A stretch of DNA of 64,000 nt from Herminiimonas arsenitoxidans (GTDB lineage: Bacteria; Pseudomonadota; Gammaproteobacteria; Burkholderiales; Burkholderiaceae_D). The stretch lies in assembly GCF_900130075.1 (NCBI RefSeq), contig NZ_LT671418.1, positions 930,001-994,000 of the forward strand, given 5' to 3'. The translations under genes and the position numbers were made by a program. Positions 46,567 to 54,348 of the stretch are shown here, one piece after another (within the stretch, counting starts at the first letter, position 1; each line of letters opens with the position of its first letter). The notes below the pieces were generated by a model. It worked only from the letters and a program-made list of their open reading frames with translations. It was not told the DNA's origin and did not search any database.

Positions 46567-47985
46567 ATGGCAGCAGTAATCAACACCAATGTCTCGTCGC
46601 TGAATGCGCAACGCAATCTGACGACATCCCAATCCTCCCTGGCAACTTCGCTGCAACGTTTGTCGTCTGGTCTGCGTATCAATAGCGCAAAAGACGATGC
46701 TGCAGGCTTGGCAATTTCCGATCGTATGACCAGCCAGATCAATGGTTTGAACCAGGCTGCACGTAACGCCAACGACGGCATTTCGCTGGCACAAACGGCT
46801 GAAGGTGCACTCGGTCAGGCAACGGATTTGCTGCAACGTATCCGCACATTGGCAGTACAGTCTGCAAATGCTTCCAACAGCGCAAGTGATCGCGGCGCAT
46901 TGCAAAATGAAGTAACACAATTGGTTGGCGAATATGACCGTCTTGCTACACAAACCCAGTTCAATGGCCAAAACGTGCTGGATGGCTCGTTTGCTAATGC
47001 AAATTTCCAAATCGGCGCCAATGCCAACCAAACCATCGGCGTACAAATCGGTGACTCGCGCTCCAGCGCAGTCGGCAACAAAACAGCTGCTGCAAGTATA
47101 TTTGCCCCTACCACCGTGGCTAGTACGGGCCTGACAATCAATGGTCAAAGTGTCGCCACTACTGGCACAACATCTAAAGCAAAAGTTGATGCAATCAATG
47201 CACAATCAGGAATAACTGGCGTCACCGCATCGCAATCTGGCAACTTTAGCATCGGCGCGGCCATCACTGGCACCACAGCAATTGCAGCTGGCGACATCAC
47301 CATCAATGGTGTCCAGCTTGGTGCGGTTAGTGGCGGAGCAAATGCATCAGCACAAGCGACTAATGTTGCAGCTGCCATCAATGCAAAAACTGGCTCGACC
47401 GGCGTCACTGCTACTATTGGCGATGGCTCAAACGGCGGCGCGGCTAACGCTATCATCCTCAGCAATACTACGGGTGCGGCAATTTCGGTCGGTCTTGGTA
47501 GCACAGCAACTGCCGCTGCCGCTGGCCTGACTGCTGGCACCACTGCTGCAGGCGAGAACGGCAAAATCACTCTGTCGACTGACTTGAACGGTAGTATCGC
47601 TATCGGTGGGACCGCTGCGGCAGCTGGAAGTATAGGTTTCGCGACGGGCACGATCACCACCGACACAAATCTGTTGAGCTCGATCTCGATCTCCACTGAT
47701 ACTGGTGCACAAAATGCATTGCTGGTAGTCGATGCAGCCCTGTCGGCCGTCAGCAGCACTCGTGCGCAACTTGGTGCAGTACAAAATCGCTTTACCTCAG
47801 TAGTAGCATCGCTAGGCACCACCAGCGAAAATTTGAACGCAGCTCGCAGCCGTATTCTGGATGCTGACTTCGCTTCGGAAACAGCTAACCTGACACGCGG
47901 TCAGATCTTGCAACAAGCTGGTACAGCCATGCTGGCACAAGCGAACTCACTGCCTAACGGTGTGCTCGCCCTGCTCCGCGGCTAA
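46567..47985 (+). CDS. fliC: flagellin
   Basis: A 472-residue filament protein exported by the flagellar type III system. The conserved N terminus ([40 protein letters not shown]) and C terminus ([33 protein letters not shown], ending LLRG) form the D0/D1 core. The middle (~175-385) is rich in Ala, Gly, Thr and Ser and contains flagellin-hook-IN-like segments ([23 protein letters not shown]). GGAG seven bases upstream fixes the ATG at 46567. It is driven by the sigma-28 promoter. The Ser/Thr-rich middle is a candidate target of the adjacent glycosylation cluster. Confidence 0.97.
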   Translation: MAAVINTNVSSLNAQRNLTTSQSSLATSLQRLSSGLRINSAKDDAAGLAISDRMTSQINGLNQAARNANDGISLAQTAEGALGQATDLLQRIRTLAVQSANASNSASDRGALQNEVTQLVGEYDRLATQTQFNGQNVLDGSFANANFQIGANANQTIGVQIGDSRSSAVGNKTAAASIFAPTTVASTGLTINGQSVATTGTTSKAKVDAINAQSGITGVTASQSGNFSIGAAITGTTAIAAGDITINGVQLGAVSGGANASAQATNVAAAINAKTGSTGVTATIGDGSNGGAANAIILSNTTGAAISVGLGSTATAAAAGLTAGTTAAGENGKITLSTDLNGSIAIGGTAAAAGSIGFATGTITTDTNLLSSISISTDTGAQNALLVVDAALSAVSSTRAQLGAVQNRFTSVVASLGTTSENLNAARSRILDADFASETANLTRGQILQQAGTAMLAQANSLPNGVLALLRG

Positions 47986-48012
47986 TCAAAAGCAGCTAGC
48001 GTAGTAAAAAAT

Positions 48013-48046
48013 GAATCCCCGGCTGCATTTCAGTAGCCGGGGATTC
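48013..48046 (+). terminator. strong hairpin between fliC and flaG
   Basis: A perfect 12-base-pair stem GAATCCCCGGCT / AGCCGGGGATTC with a 10-base loop, 28 bases after the fliC stop. There is no T-run after it, so it may stabilise the fliC mRNA end or give only partial termination before flaG. Confidence 0.65.
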
Positions 48047-48065
48047 GTTACAACAGGAGTGAATC

Positions 48066-48443
48066 ATGGATATCGGGCAAATCGGTAGCACTGCGAAAGC
48101 AAGCATACGAATCGATAATCAATCAGCGCCGATCGCTGGCTCAGTGACCGCCCCGGTCAAAGCTACATCAGCACCAGTACTTACATCCAGCGCCGTACAA
48201 CAGCCAGATGCCGCCCTCGCAGAAAGCCAGGTTGGACCAGCACTAGAAAGCATCAACAAAGCACTACAAGCCTTATCTTCCAATCTGGAATTTACCGTTG
48301 ACTCCGACAGTAATCGGACCGTCGTCAAAGTTGTAGATCAACAGACGAAAGAAGTCATACGTCAGATGCCGTCGCTGGAAGCACTCGAGATTTCCAAGGC
48401 ATTAGATAAATTGCAAGGTTTGTTGGTTAAGCAAAAAGCATAA
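48066..48443 (+). CDS. flaG: flagellar protein FlaG
   Basis: A 125-residue small cytosolic protein. The C-terminal half has the FlaG signature (INKALQALSSNLEFTVDSDSNRTVVKVVDQQTKEVIRQMPS), while the N-terminal ~55 residues are low-complexity Ala/Pro/Ser/Thr. FlaG proteins influence filament length in other bacteria. An AGGAG site precedes the ATG. It lies between fliC and fliD, its usual place. Confidence 0.92.
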   Translation: MDIGQIGSTAKASIRIDNQSAPIAGSVTAPVKATSAPVLTSSAVQQPDAALAESQVGPALESINKALQALSSNLEFTVDSDSNRTVVKVVDQQTKEVIRQMPSLEALEISKALDKLQGLLVKQKA

Positions 48444-48539
48444 ATTGCATCAAACAGACGGGTAAATTGCCCTCTAACCTCGGGCTTACCCTAGTCTGCC
48501 TTCCTTTATATTATGGTTTTTCTCTAGCAGGAGAAGCAA

Positions 48540-50561
48540 ATGGCCGTCTCATCTATCGGCGTTGGCTCCGGTCTACCCCTCGACACTTTATTGACCAATA
48601 TCATGACGGCTGAAAGTCAGCCTCTGACATTGATGGCGCAAAAAGAAGCAAGCTATCAAGCCAAGTTATCGGCTTATGGCATCCTCAATAGCGCACTCAG
48701 CGCTTTTCAGACGGCTATGGCCAATCTGGGGAAAAGTTCAACCTTCGAAAATTTGCAGACCTCGATCGCAGACAAAACGATTTTCAATGCGACTGCAGGC
48801 AGCAAAGCCGCATCCGGCACCTATCAAGTCAATGTCACTCAACTGGCCCAGGCGCAAAGTATTTCCACTGCAGGACAGACCAGCAAAACTGCTCTGATTG
48901 GCGGCGGTGGCACTACTACTTTGACTTTCCAGTTCGGCACCATCGCTGGTGGCACACTAACCGATGGTAAGTATACCGGCTCCACTTTTACGCAAGATGC
49001 GAATCAAGCAACCGGCACTGTCACTCTCAAAGATGGTGACAATTCTTTGCAAGGGATACGCGATGCGGTCAATGCTGCCAACATTGGCATTACTGCAACA
49101 CTCGTTTCCGACGGTAGCTCCACACCTGATCATCTGATATTTACATCCAATAAGACTGGTGAAGCTTCGAGTATGAAAATCGAGGTAGATGGTGATCCTG
49201 CTCTACAAAATTTACTGGCTTACGATCCGGCCGGCACACAAACACTGAAACAAACCAGTGCGGCACAGAATGCACAATTGACGGTGAACGGTTTCCTCGT
49301 CAATAGCGCAACCAATGAAGTCAAGGAAGCGATTCAAGGTGTTACCTTGAACGTCGCCAAGATAGGCAGCAGTTCGATGACTATCGCAAAAGATACGGCA
49401 GCAGTAGAAAGCAGCGTCAGCAATTTTGTTAAAACGTATAACGATTTGAATGCGACCTTGAAAAGACTGACCGGCTATGACCCGACTACGAAAACAGGCG
49501 GATTGCTAGTAGGTGACTCCACCGCGCGTACTATTCAAGATCAAATCCGCAACACGTTATCAGCCTCATTGGACGGATTAAGTAATAGCAGTATGTCGCT
49601 AGCACAAATCGGTGTCACCTTTCAAAGAGATGGTACGCTCGCAGTCGACTCAGCAAAACTGAGTAAAGCGATGAGCACCAACTACGATGATATTGCTGGC
49701 TTGTTTGCGACCGTAGGCAAGGCAACCGATAGTTTGATCAATTTCAGCAGTTCCACATCGACTACCAAAGCAGGTAGCTACGACATAACAGTCAGCAAAC
49801 TGGCTACTCGCGCCAATCTAACAGGCGACGTTAACCTCAACGCAAGCAGCACCGTCATCGCACCAAACACAAAATTGAGTGTCAAGATCGACGGCGTCGA
49901 GTCCAAGATCAATTTGACAGAGGGAACGTACACGGCGAAAGAACTCGCTGCAATGGTGCAATCTGCTATCAACGGTGCCTCCGAGATATCTAAAGCTGGT
50001 GCCAAAGTGACTGCAACCATCGACAGTAACGGATTTCTTAATTTACAGTCCGAGCGCTACGGCTCCGCCTCCAACATCCTTATTACTTCGGACTCGGGAA
50101 CGCCAGCGTCGACTTTGTTGGGTACGGTATTAACTGGTACCGACGGCGAAGACGTCGAAGGCACCATCGGCGGTATTGCCGCGACTGGCTCCGGCCAAAT
50201 ATTAAGTGCCGGCAAGGATTCAGACGCTTATGGACTCAAGTTGGAAATCGTGGGCGGCACCTTAGGTAGTCGTGGCAGGATTGATTTCTCGCAAGGTTAT
50301 GCCGATCGCTTGAACAAGCTGACTGATAACTTTATCGGCACCAATGGATTGATTACAGGAAATACCGCCAGCCTTAACAGCAGTATCAAACGCGTTACAG
50401 ATGATGCAGATGCGTTCAAAATTCGATTAACTGCCATTGAGGCACGCTATCGCAAGGAGTTCTCAGCATTGGATGCTCTCGTTGCAAGTATGCAGGCAAC
50501 TCAGACCTACCTAACTCAGCAACTTGCATCAATTGCTGCAAATAACTACACCGGCAAATAA
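48540..50561 (+). CDS. fliD: flagellar filament cap protein FliD (HAP2)
   Basis: A 673-residue protein that forms the cap at the filament tip and helps flagellin polymerise. The N-terminal FliD_N domain (GVGSGLPLDTLLTNIMTAESQPL, ~5-100) and the C-terminal FliD_C domain (ending in the coiled-coil ALDALVASMQATQTYLTQQLASI) are clear. It is much longer than the ~470 residues of E. coli FliD. The extra part contains several flagellin-hook-IN-like modules, for example around residues 235-285 and 410-500. An AGGAG-like site lies upstream. Confidence 0.95.
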   Translation: MAVSSIGVGSGLPLDTLLTNIMTAESQPLTLMAQKEASYQAKLSAYGILNSALSAFQTAMANLGKSSTFENLQTSIADKTIFNATAGSKAASGTYQVNVTQLAQAQSISTAGQTSKTALIGGGGTTTLTFQFGTIAGGTLTDGKYTGSTFTQDANQATGTVTLKDGDNSLQGIRDAVNAANIGITATLVSDGSSTPDHLIFTSNKTGEASSMKIEVDGDPALQNLLAYDPAGTQTLKQTSAAQNAQLTVNGFLVNSATNEVKEAIQGVTLNVAKIGSSSMTIAKDTAAVESSVSNFVKTYNDLNATLKRLTGYDPTTKTGGLLVGDSTARTIQDQIRNTLSASLDGLSNSSMSLAQIGVTFQRDGTLAVDSAKLSKAMSTNYDDIAGLFATVGKATDSLINFSSSTSTTKAGSYDITVSKLATRANLTGDVNLNASSTVIAPNTKLSVKIDGVESKINLTEGTYTAKELAAMVQSAINGASEISKAGAKVTATIDSNGFLNLQSERYGSASNILITSDSGTPASTLLGTVLTGTDGEDVEGTIGGIAATGSGQILSAGKDSDAYGLKLEIVGGTLGSRGRIDFSQGYADRLNKLTDNFIGTNGLITGNTASLNSSIKRVTDDADAFKIRLTAIEARYRKEFSALDALVASMQATQTYLTQQLASIAANNYTGK

Positions 50562-50578
50562 AATTCCAGGAGATACGG

Positions 50579-51067
50579 ATGTTTGGATCAATGCAAAACG
50601 GAGCGAGTGCCTATGCCAAAGTTGGCATGGAAACCGGCGTGATAGCAGCCAATCCGCACAAGCTCATCATCATGTTGTTTGAAGGCGCACAAATCGCGCT
50701 CAACAACGCGCTACAGCAAATGCAGGCAGGGAATATTGCAGGAAAAGGCCAGGCCATTTCCAAGGCAATCATGATTATTGAAAACGGTCTGCGTGCCAGT
50801 CTGGACAAATCCGTCGGTGGCGAAATCGCGATCAATCTCGATGCGCTTTACGAATACATGAGCAGCCGTTTATTACTGGCAAACCGGAATAATCAGCCTG
50901 AGATCATTCAAGAAGTACAAACCCTTCTGAATGACATCAAAAGCGCATGGGAAGCTATTGCACCAAATTCCGCAACATCAACACCTGTAACAGAGTTAGC
51001 TGGGCAAATACAATCGTCTTCGTACGATGCTCTCGCACCTAACATGCCTCGCTTAATGAAAGCCTGA
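50579..51067 (+). CDS. fliS: flagellar export chaperone FliS
   Basis: A 162-residue helical chaperone that binds the flagellin C terminus before export. The typical pattern is present: YAKVGMETGVIAANPHKLIIMLFEGAQIALNNAL near the N terminus and LDALYEYMSSRLLLANRNN in the middle. The C terminus is longer than usual. It lies 17 bases after fliD and has a GGAG site. Confidence 0.95.
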   Translation: MFGSMQNGASAYAKVGMETGVIAANPHKLIIMLFEGAQIALNNALQQMQAGNIAGKGQAISKAIMIIENGLRASLDKSVGGEIAINLDALYEYMSSRLLLANRNNQPEIIQEVQTLLNDIKSAWEAIAPNSATSTPVTELAGQIQSSSYDALAPNMPRLMKA

Positions 51068-51070
51068 TCG

Positions 51071-51409
51071 ATGATGAACGAACAAGAAATCATTTGTCTT
51101 TACGAAAACGTTGCAACGATTACCGATCAGATGCTGGCAGCTGCACGCCTTGGCGATTGGGAAGAATTGACTGCACTGGAACAGCGTTGTGCGGCACAAG
51201 TCAGTATCCTGAAAGCTGGCGAACCGCCAGTGCCGTTAACAGGTGCAGAGCGTGAGCGCAAAGTTGCGATCATCAAAAAAATTCTGGCTGATGATAAAGA
51301 AATCCGCAACATCACAGAACCGTGGATGGCCAAGCTTTCGATGCTCATCAATAGTACCGGGACTGAACGTAAGCTCAGTCACGCCTATGGTGCCAATCAC
51401 TCGAGATAA
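51071..51409 (+). CDS. fliT: FliT-like flagellar chaperone
   Basis: A 112-residue helical protein in the fliT position, three bases after fliS. Features are a leading helix with LYENVATITDQMLAAARLGDWEELTALEQRC and KKILADDKEIRNITEPWMAKL, both typical of FliT, the chaperone of FliD. FliT proteins are poorly conserved, so the call rests on pattern and position. A second ATG lies one codon downstream. Confidence 0.85.
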   Translation: MMNEQEIICLYENVATITDQMLAAARLGDWEELTALEQRCAAQVSILKAGEPPVPLTGAERERKVAIIKKILADDKEIRNITEPWMAKLSMLINSTGTERKLSHAYGANHSR

Positions 51410-51412
51410 TAG

Positions 51413-52543
51413 ATGCTGCCACGGGCCGACATAACAGGAACCCGGCCCGTAATCTTGATCGAGGCAACCACGCCGTCAACGGCGTTGGGACAAGCCAAAC
51501 AGGAAACACTAGACCGGCTCATCCAGCTCACGCTTGGTAAAGAATACCAGGCGCAAGTTTTGTCGCGTCTGGCAGATGGTACCTTCCTGGTTAAAGTGGA
51601 CAATGCGCCAGCCAATATGGCGCTGCCTCCCGGCACCAAGCCGGGCGACATCCTGGATCTCACCTTGCTGGCGATTCAGCCACGTCCTACTTTTTTGCTG
51701 GGCAAACCAGACGCTAGTGCTACAACATCTCTCAGCAATGCCGGCCGCTTGATCGGTAATATGCTGCAACTGGCTGAACAAGGTGCGATGCCGACTGCTG
51801 TCGTTGGCAAAACACCGCTCGTCGCCACACCCGGCGCAACTCCACAACAGATCGCTACCGCCTTGCATAGCGCCATTGCCTTCAGCGGACTTTTTTACGA
51901 ATCGCATGTTGCACAGTGGGCCGTCGGCGCGCGTCCAATAGCCGATTTATTGCGTGAGCCACAAGCCAAACGCGTCAGTAATACACCAGCAGGAACTGCG
52001 CAGCCAGCACCGGCAGACGCAGAAATTGGCAAAAACGACTTGAATCGTTTGATGAGCAACATACGCGAATGGGTCGGTGCAGAACGTCTACCGGATAAAT
52101 TGCAGGCAACGCAAGCGCGCAATCCTGCTCTGCAGGACAGTGCCGATCCCATCGTCGGCAAACAACAAGAATTGTCCGGAATAGAAAGCGTCAAGCTCAT
52201 CAGCCTGCAGCTCGACACACTGGAACAACGCCGCGTGATGTGGCAAGGCGAGCTTTTTCCTGGTCAGCCGCTGGAATGGGAAATTGAGGAAGACGCGCCA
52301 GAAAAAAACAAAGATCAAGCCGAGACAGAACCAGTCTGGAACAGCACAGTACGCTTTTCCCTGCCTACGCTGGGTTCAGTATCGGCGACCATCCGCCTGA
52401 TCGGCGATCGCGTTCAGGTACAGGTCAATACCGCTAATCCGGACACAGCAACAGCATTACGTACACACGGCGATTCACTAGCCGAGGCATTGGGTGCCGC
52501 TGGCTCAACGCTGGAATCCTTGTTGGTAAAACAGGATGGATAA
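51413..52543 (+). CDS. FliK-like hook-length control domain protein
   Basis: A 376-residue protein with a Pro/Ala-rich N-terminal and central part and a C-terminal FliK-like domain (~285-376: FSLPTLGSVSATIRLIGDRVQVQVNTANPDTATALRTHGDSLAEALGAAG). A second FliK-like gene lies at 59657 and is the expected fliK. This copy overlaps by eight bases a gene for an FlhB-C-terminal-like protein, the natural partner of FliK, so the two may form an accessory export-switch pair. It starts three bases after fliT. Confidence 0.8.
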   Translation: MLPRADITGTRPVILIEATTPSTALGQAKQETLDRLIQLTLGKEYQAQVLSRLADGTFLVKVDNAPANMALPPGTKPGDILDLTLLAIQPRPTFLLGKPDASATTSLSNAGRLIGNMLQLAEQGAMPTAVVGKTPLVATPGATPQQIATALHSAIAFSGLFYESHVAQWAVGARPIADLLREPQAKRVSNTPAGTAQPAPADAEIGKNDLNRLMSNIREWVGAERLPDKLQATQARNPALQDSADPIVGKQQELSGIESVKLISLQLDTLEQRRVMWQGELFPGQPLEWEIEEDAPEKNKDQAETEPVWNSTVRFSLPTLGSVSATIRLIGDRVQVQVNTANPDTATALRTHGDSLAEALGAAGSTLESLLVKQDG

Positions 52544-52823
52544 AGCCACGCCACCAGCCAAAGCCGTTGCAATCGCCTATCAGAGTGGCGATTCAGCACC
52601 GCGCGTCGTCGCCAAAGGGCGAGGCGCCATTGCAGAACAGATTATCGAGCGCGCCAAAGAACATGGCGTAGCAATTCATGAATCGAAAGAGTTGGTGGCA
52701 CTATTATTGCAAGTTGAGCTGGATGATCACATCCCGCCTGCCCTGTACCGAGCGGTAGCTGAACTTCTGGCGTGGTTATATCGCGTCGAAGCCGCCCAAC
52801 AGAGCGGCGGCAATGTATCATAG
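52536..52823 (+). CDS. FlhB C-terminal-domain homologue (FlhX type)
   Basis: A 95-residue protein equivalent to only the cytoplasmic C-terminal domain of FlhB/YscU export proteins, lacking membrane helices. AVAIAYQSGDSAPRVVAKGRGAIAEQIIERAKEHGVAI is the family pattern. The usual NPTH autocleavage motif is absent, so the protein would resemble the already cleaved fragment. Stand-alone proteins of this type are known in several bacteria as helpers of, or substitutes for, FlhB's C-terminal fragment. It overlaps the FliK-like gene. Confidence 0.88.
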   Translation: MDKATPPAKAVAIAYQSGDSAPRVVAKGRGAIAEQIIERAKEHGVAIHESKELVALLLQVELDDHIPPALYRAVAELLAWLYRVEAAQQSGGNVS

Positions 52824-52876
52824 CCAGCTGTAATTTTTGCTACCAATGAATTACACCCAGTTTTGAAGAAATAATA

Positions 52877-53635
52877 ATGACACTTGTTAGCGATCACGAT
52901 AATGATGCATTGAACCCTTATCGGGTTAATTCCCGTCGGGAAGTAATCGCTTTGCTGCGCAGCATAGGTGAACGCAATCAGCTCGTCAGAATGGTCATTA
53001 ATCACGGCGTGGATACGATTGTGACATCCATCCTCAAGATTGATGAAGCCAACAACACCGTTTTGCTTGACTGTGCCCCAACGGCCATCATGAATCAGCG
53101 CGTTCTCGATAGCAAAAAGTTATCGTTCGAAACCGTGTTGGAAAACATCCGCATTCTTTTCACCTCGCCCGCAGCCGAAAGCTGCATATACGAGAACCTG
53201 CCCGCCTTCATTATTCCCTTGCCGGAAAGTGTCATTCGCCTGCAACGGCGGGAGTTCTATCGCGTCCCGACTCCGCTCACGACGCCGGTATCGTGCACCA
53301 TTCCAGTCACAGTGGATGGAGTCACTACCGAGGTTGTCACCACACTGCACAATATCAGCGGTGGCGGCATATCGATCGTCGATGAAAAGAAGTTGCTCGA
53401 TGCGACTCAAGGCCTCACCTACAAGAATTGCAAGATCGATTTGCCCGGCAGCGGCATTATCACCGTCACTCTGCAAGTACGTAATTTGCTGGAATTGACT
53501 CTGACCAACGGCAAGAGCATCAATCGGATTGGATGCGAATTCACCAATCCATCCAACGGCACGCTAGCGGTCGTACAAAAGTACATTACCAAGATTGAAA
53601 GAGAACAGAACGCGAAGGCAACCGGACTCGGTTGA
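52877..53635 (+). CDS. ycgR: YcgR-like c-di-GMP-dependent flagellar brake protein
   Basis: A 252-residue cytosolic protein. Residues ~10-115 form the YcgR N-terminal (PilZN) domain and ~120-240 the PilZ domain. The c-di-GMP-binding motifs are RREFYR (RxxxR) and HNISGGGIS, which keeps the (D/N)xSxxG pattern. YcgR slows the motor by binding MotA or the switch when c-di-GMP is high. It lies between the fliD-fliT group and fliE, with the diguanylate cyclase at 32469 upstream as a possible source of signal. Confidence 0.9.
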   Translation: MTLVSDHDNDALNPYRVNSRREVIALLRSIGERNQLVRMVINHGVDTIVTSILKIDEANNTVLLDCAPTAIMNQRVLDSKKLSFETVLENIRILFTSPAAESCIYENLPAFIIPLPESVIRLQRREFYRVPTPLTTPVSCTIPVTVDGVTTEVVTTLHNISGGGISIVDEKKLLDATQGLTYKNCKIDLPGSGIITVTLQVRNLLELTLTNGKSINRIGCEFTNPSNGTLAVVQKYITKIEREQNAKATGLG

Positions 53636-53687
53636 TATAAAGCGGAAGTAGATCGAAGGTAAAACGAGGAAGTTACGATGCCGCGCA

Positions 53688-53706
53688 AGGCGGCATGTAT
53701 ATGGGC
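53688..53706. terminator. weak hairpin between convergent ycgR and fliE
   Basis: ATGCCGC / GCGGCAT stem of seven base pairs with loop GCAAG and no T-run on either side. It may be a weak terminator or simply a stabilising hairpin in an 83-base convergent gap. Confidence 0.4.
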
Positions 53707-53718
53707 ACTACAACGGTG

Positions 53719-54072
53719 TCACACCTGCATGTTCATGATTTCCTGATACGACGATACCAGCTTGTTACGCACCTGTACCGTTGCCTGAAATGAAATACTC
53801 GCCTTCTGCATCGATATCATCACGTCCGACAGATTGACACTGTCATCACCTGTAGAAAATTTCTGCCCCAGCTTGTCTGCACTGTTTTGTGCACTGGCGA
53901 CGTTATCCAGCGACGCCTTCAGCGCTTGCGAAAAATCGACACGCGTCGCCGATTTTTCCGTCTGCGCCACCCCAGCCAAGGGATTAACGTCAGGCTGAGC
54001 GCGCGCTGCGGCAGCTTTAAGCTGCTTAACCATAGCGTCTATCGCGCTTGAATCAATTCCACCAACTTTCAT
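53719..54072 (-). CDS. fliE: flagellar hook-basal body protein FliE
   Basis: A 117-residue basal-body adapter joining the MS ring to the rod. The C terminus has the family pattern VNLSDVMISMQKASISFQATVQVRNKLVSSYQEIMNMQV. Three in-frame ATGs occur (54084, 54075, 54072). GGAGAG at 54082-54077 is best spaced for 54072. It is transcribed away from fliF, with a 266-base divergent promoter region between them. Confidence 0.95.
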   Translation of the reverse strand: MKVGGIDSSAIDAMVKQLKAAAARAQPDVNPLAGVAQTEKSATRVDFSQALKASLDNVASAQNSADKLGQKFSTGDDSVNLSDVMISMQKASISFQATVQVRNKLVSSYQEIMNMQV

Positions 54073-54166
54073 CATTCTCTCCATCTAGTTGCTTGCGGGC
54101 ACTATACTTGCCTAAACTGAGTGACTCGGGTGCCTCGCACAGGTGTGTTCAAACTACCTCGACAAG

Positions 54167-54200
54167 TTATCACGCTGTCTAATTTGAATCGCTCTGATAA
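54167..54200. promoter_or_regulatory. inverted repeat in the fliE/fliF divergent region
   Basis: TTATCA (54167-54172) and TGATAA (54195-54200) are separated by 22 bases near the centre of the divergent region. It might be an operator shared by both promoters. No clear sigma-54 or sigma-28 promoter was seen here. Confidence 0.3.
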
Positions 54201-54291
54201 GCCATAGAAACATTGCTCTATTCCAAAGATTGAAATTTCGAGCAAGCCCGACAATTCAAGCTACGGAAAAGCTTCGATAGCGAGAACAGCA

Positions 54292-54348
54292 ATGAACAAC
54301 ACACTCACATTTGACGATAGCCAAGCAGGAGCACAATCATGGCAGTAG
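54292..54348 (+). CDS. possible 18-codon leader ORF overlapping the fliF start
   Basis: ATG at 54292 opens an 18-codon frame (MNNTLTFDDSQAGAQSWQ) that stops at 54348, ten bases inside fliF in another frame. It has a modest GAGAA site upstream. It could couple translation into fliF or be chance; there is no protein family to support it. Confidence 0.25.
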   Translation: MNNTLTFDDSQAGAQSWQ

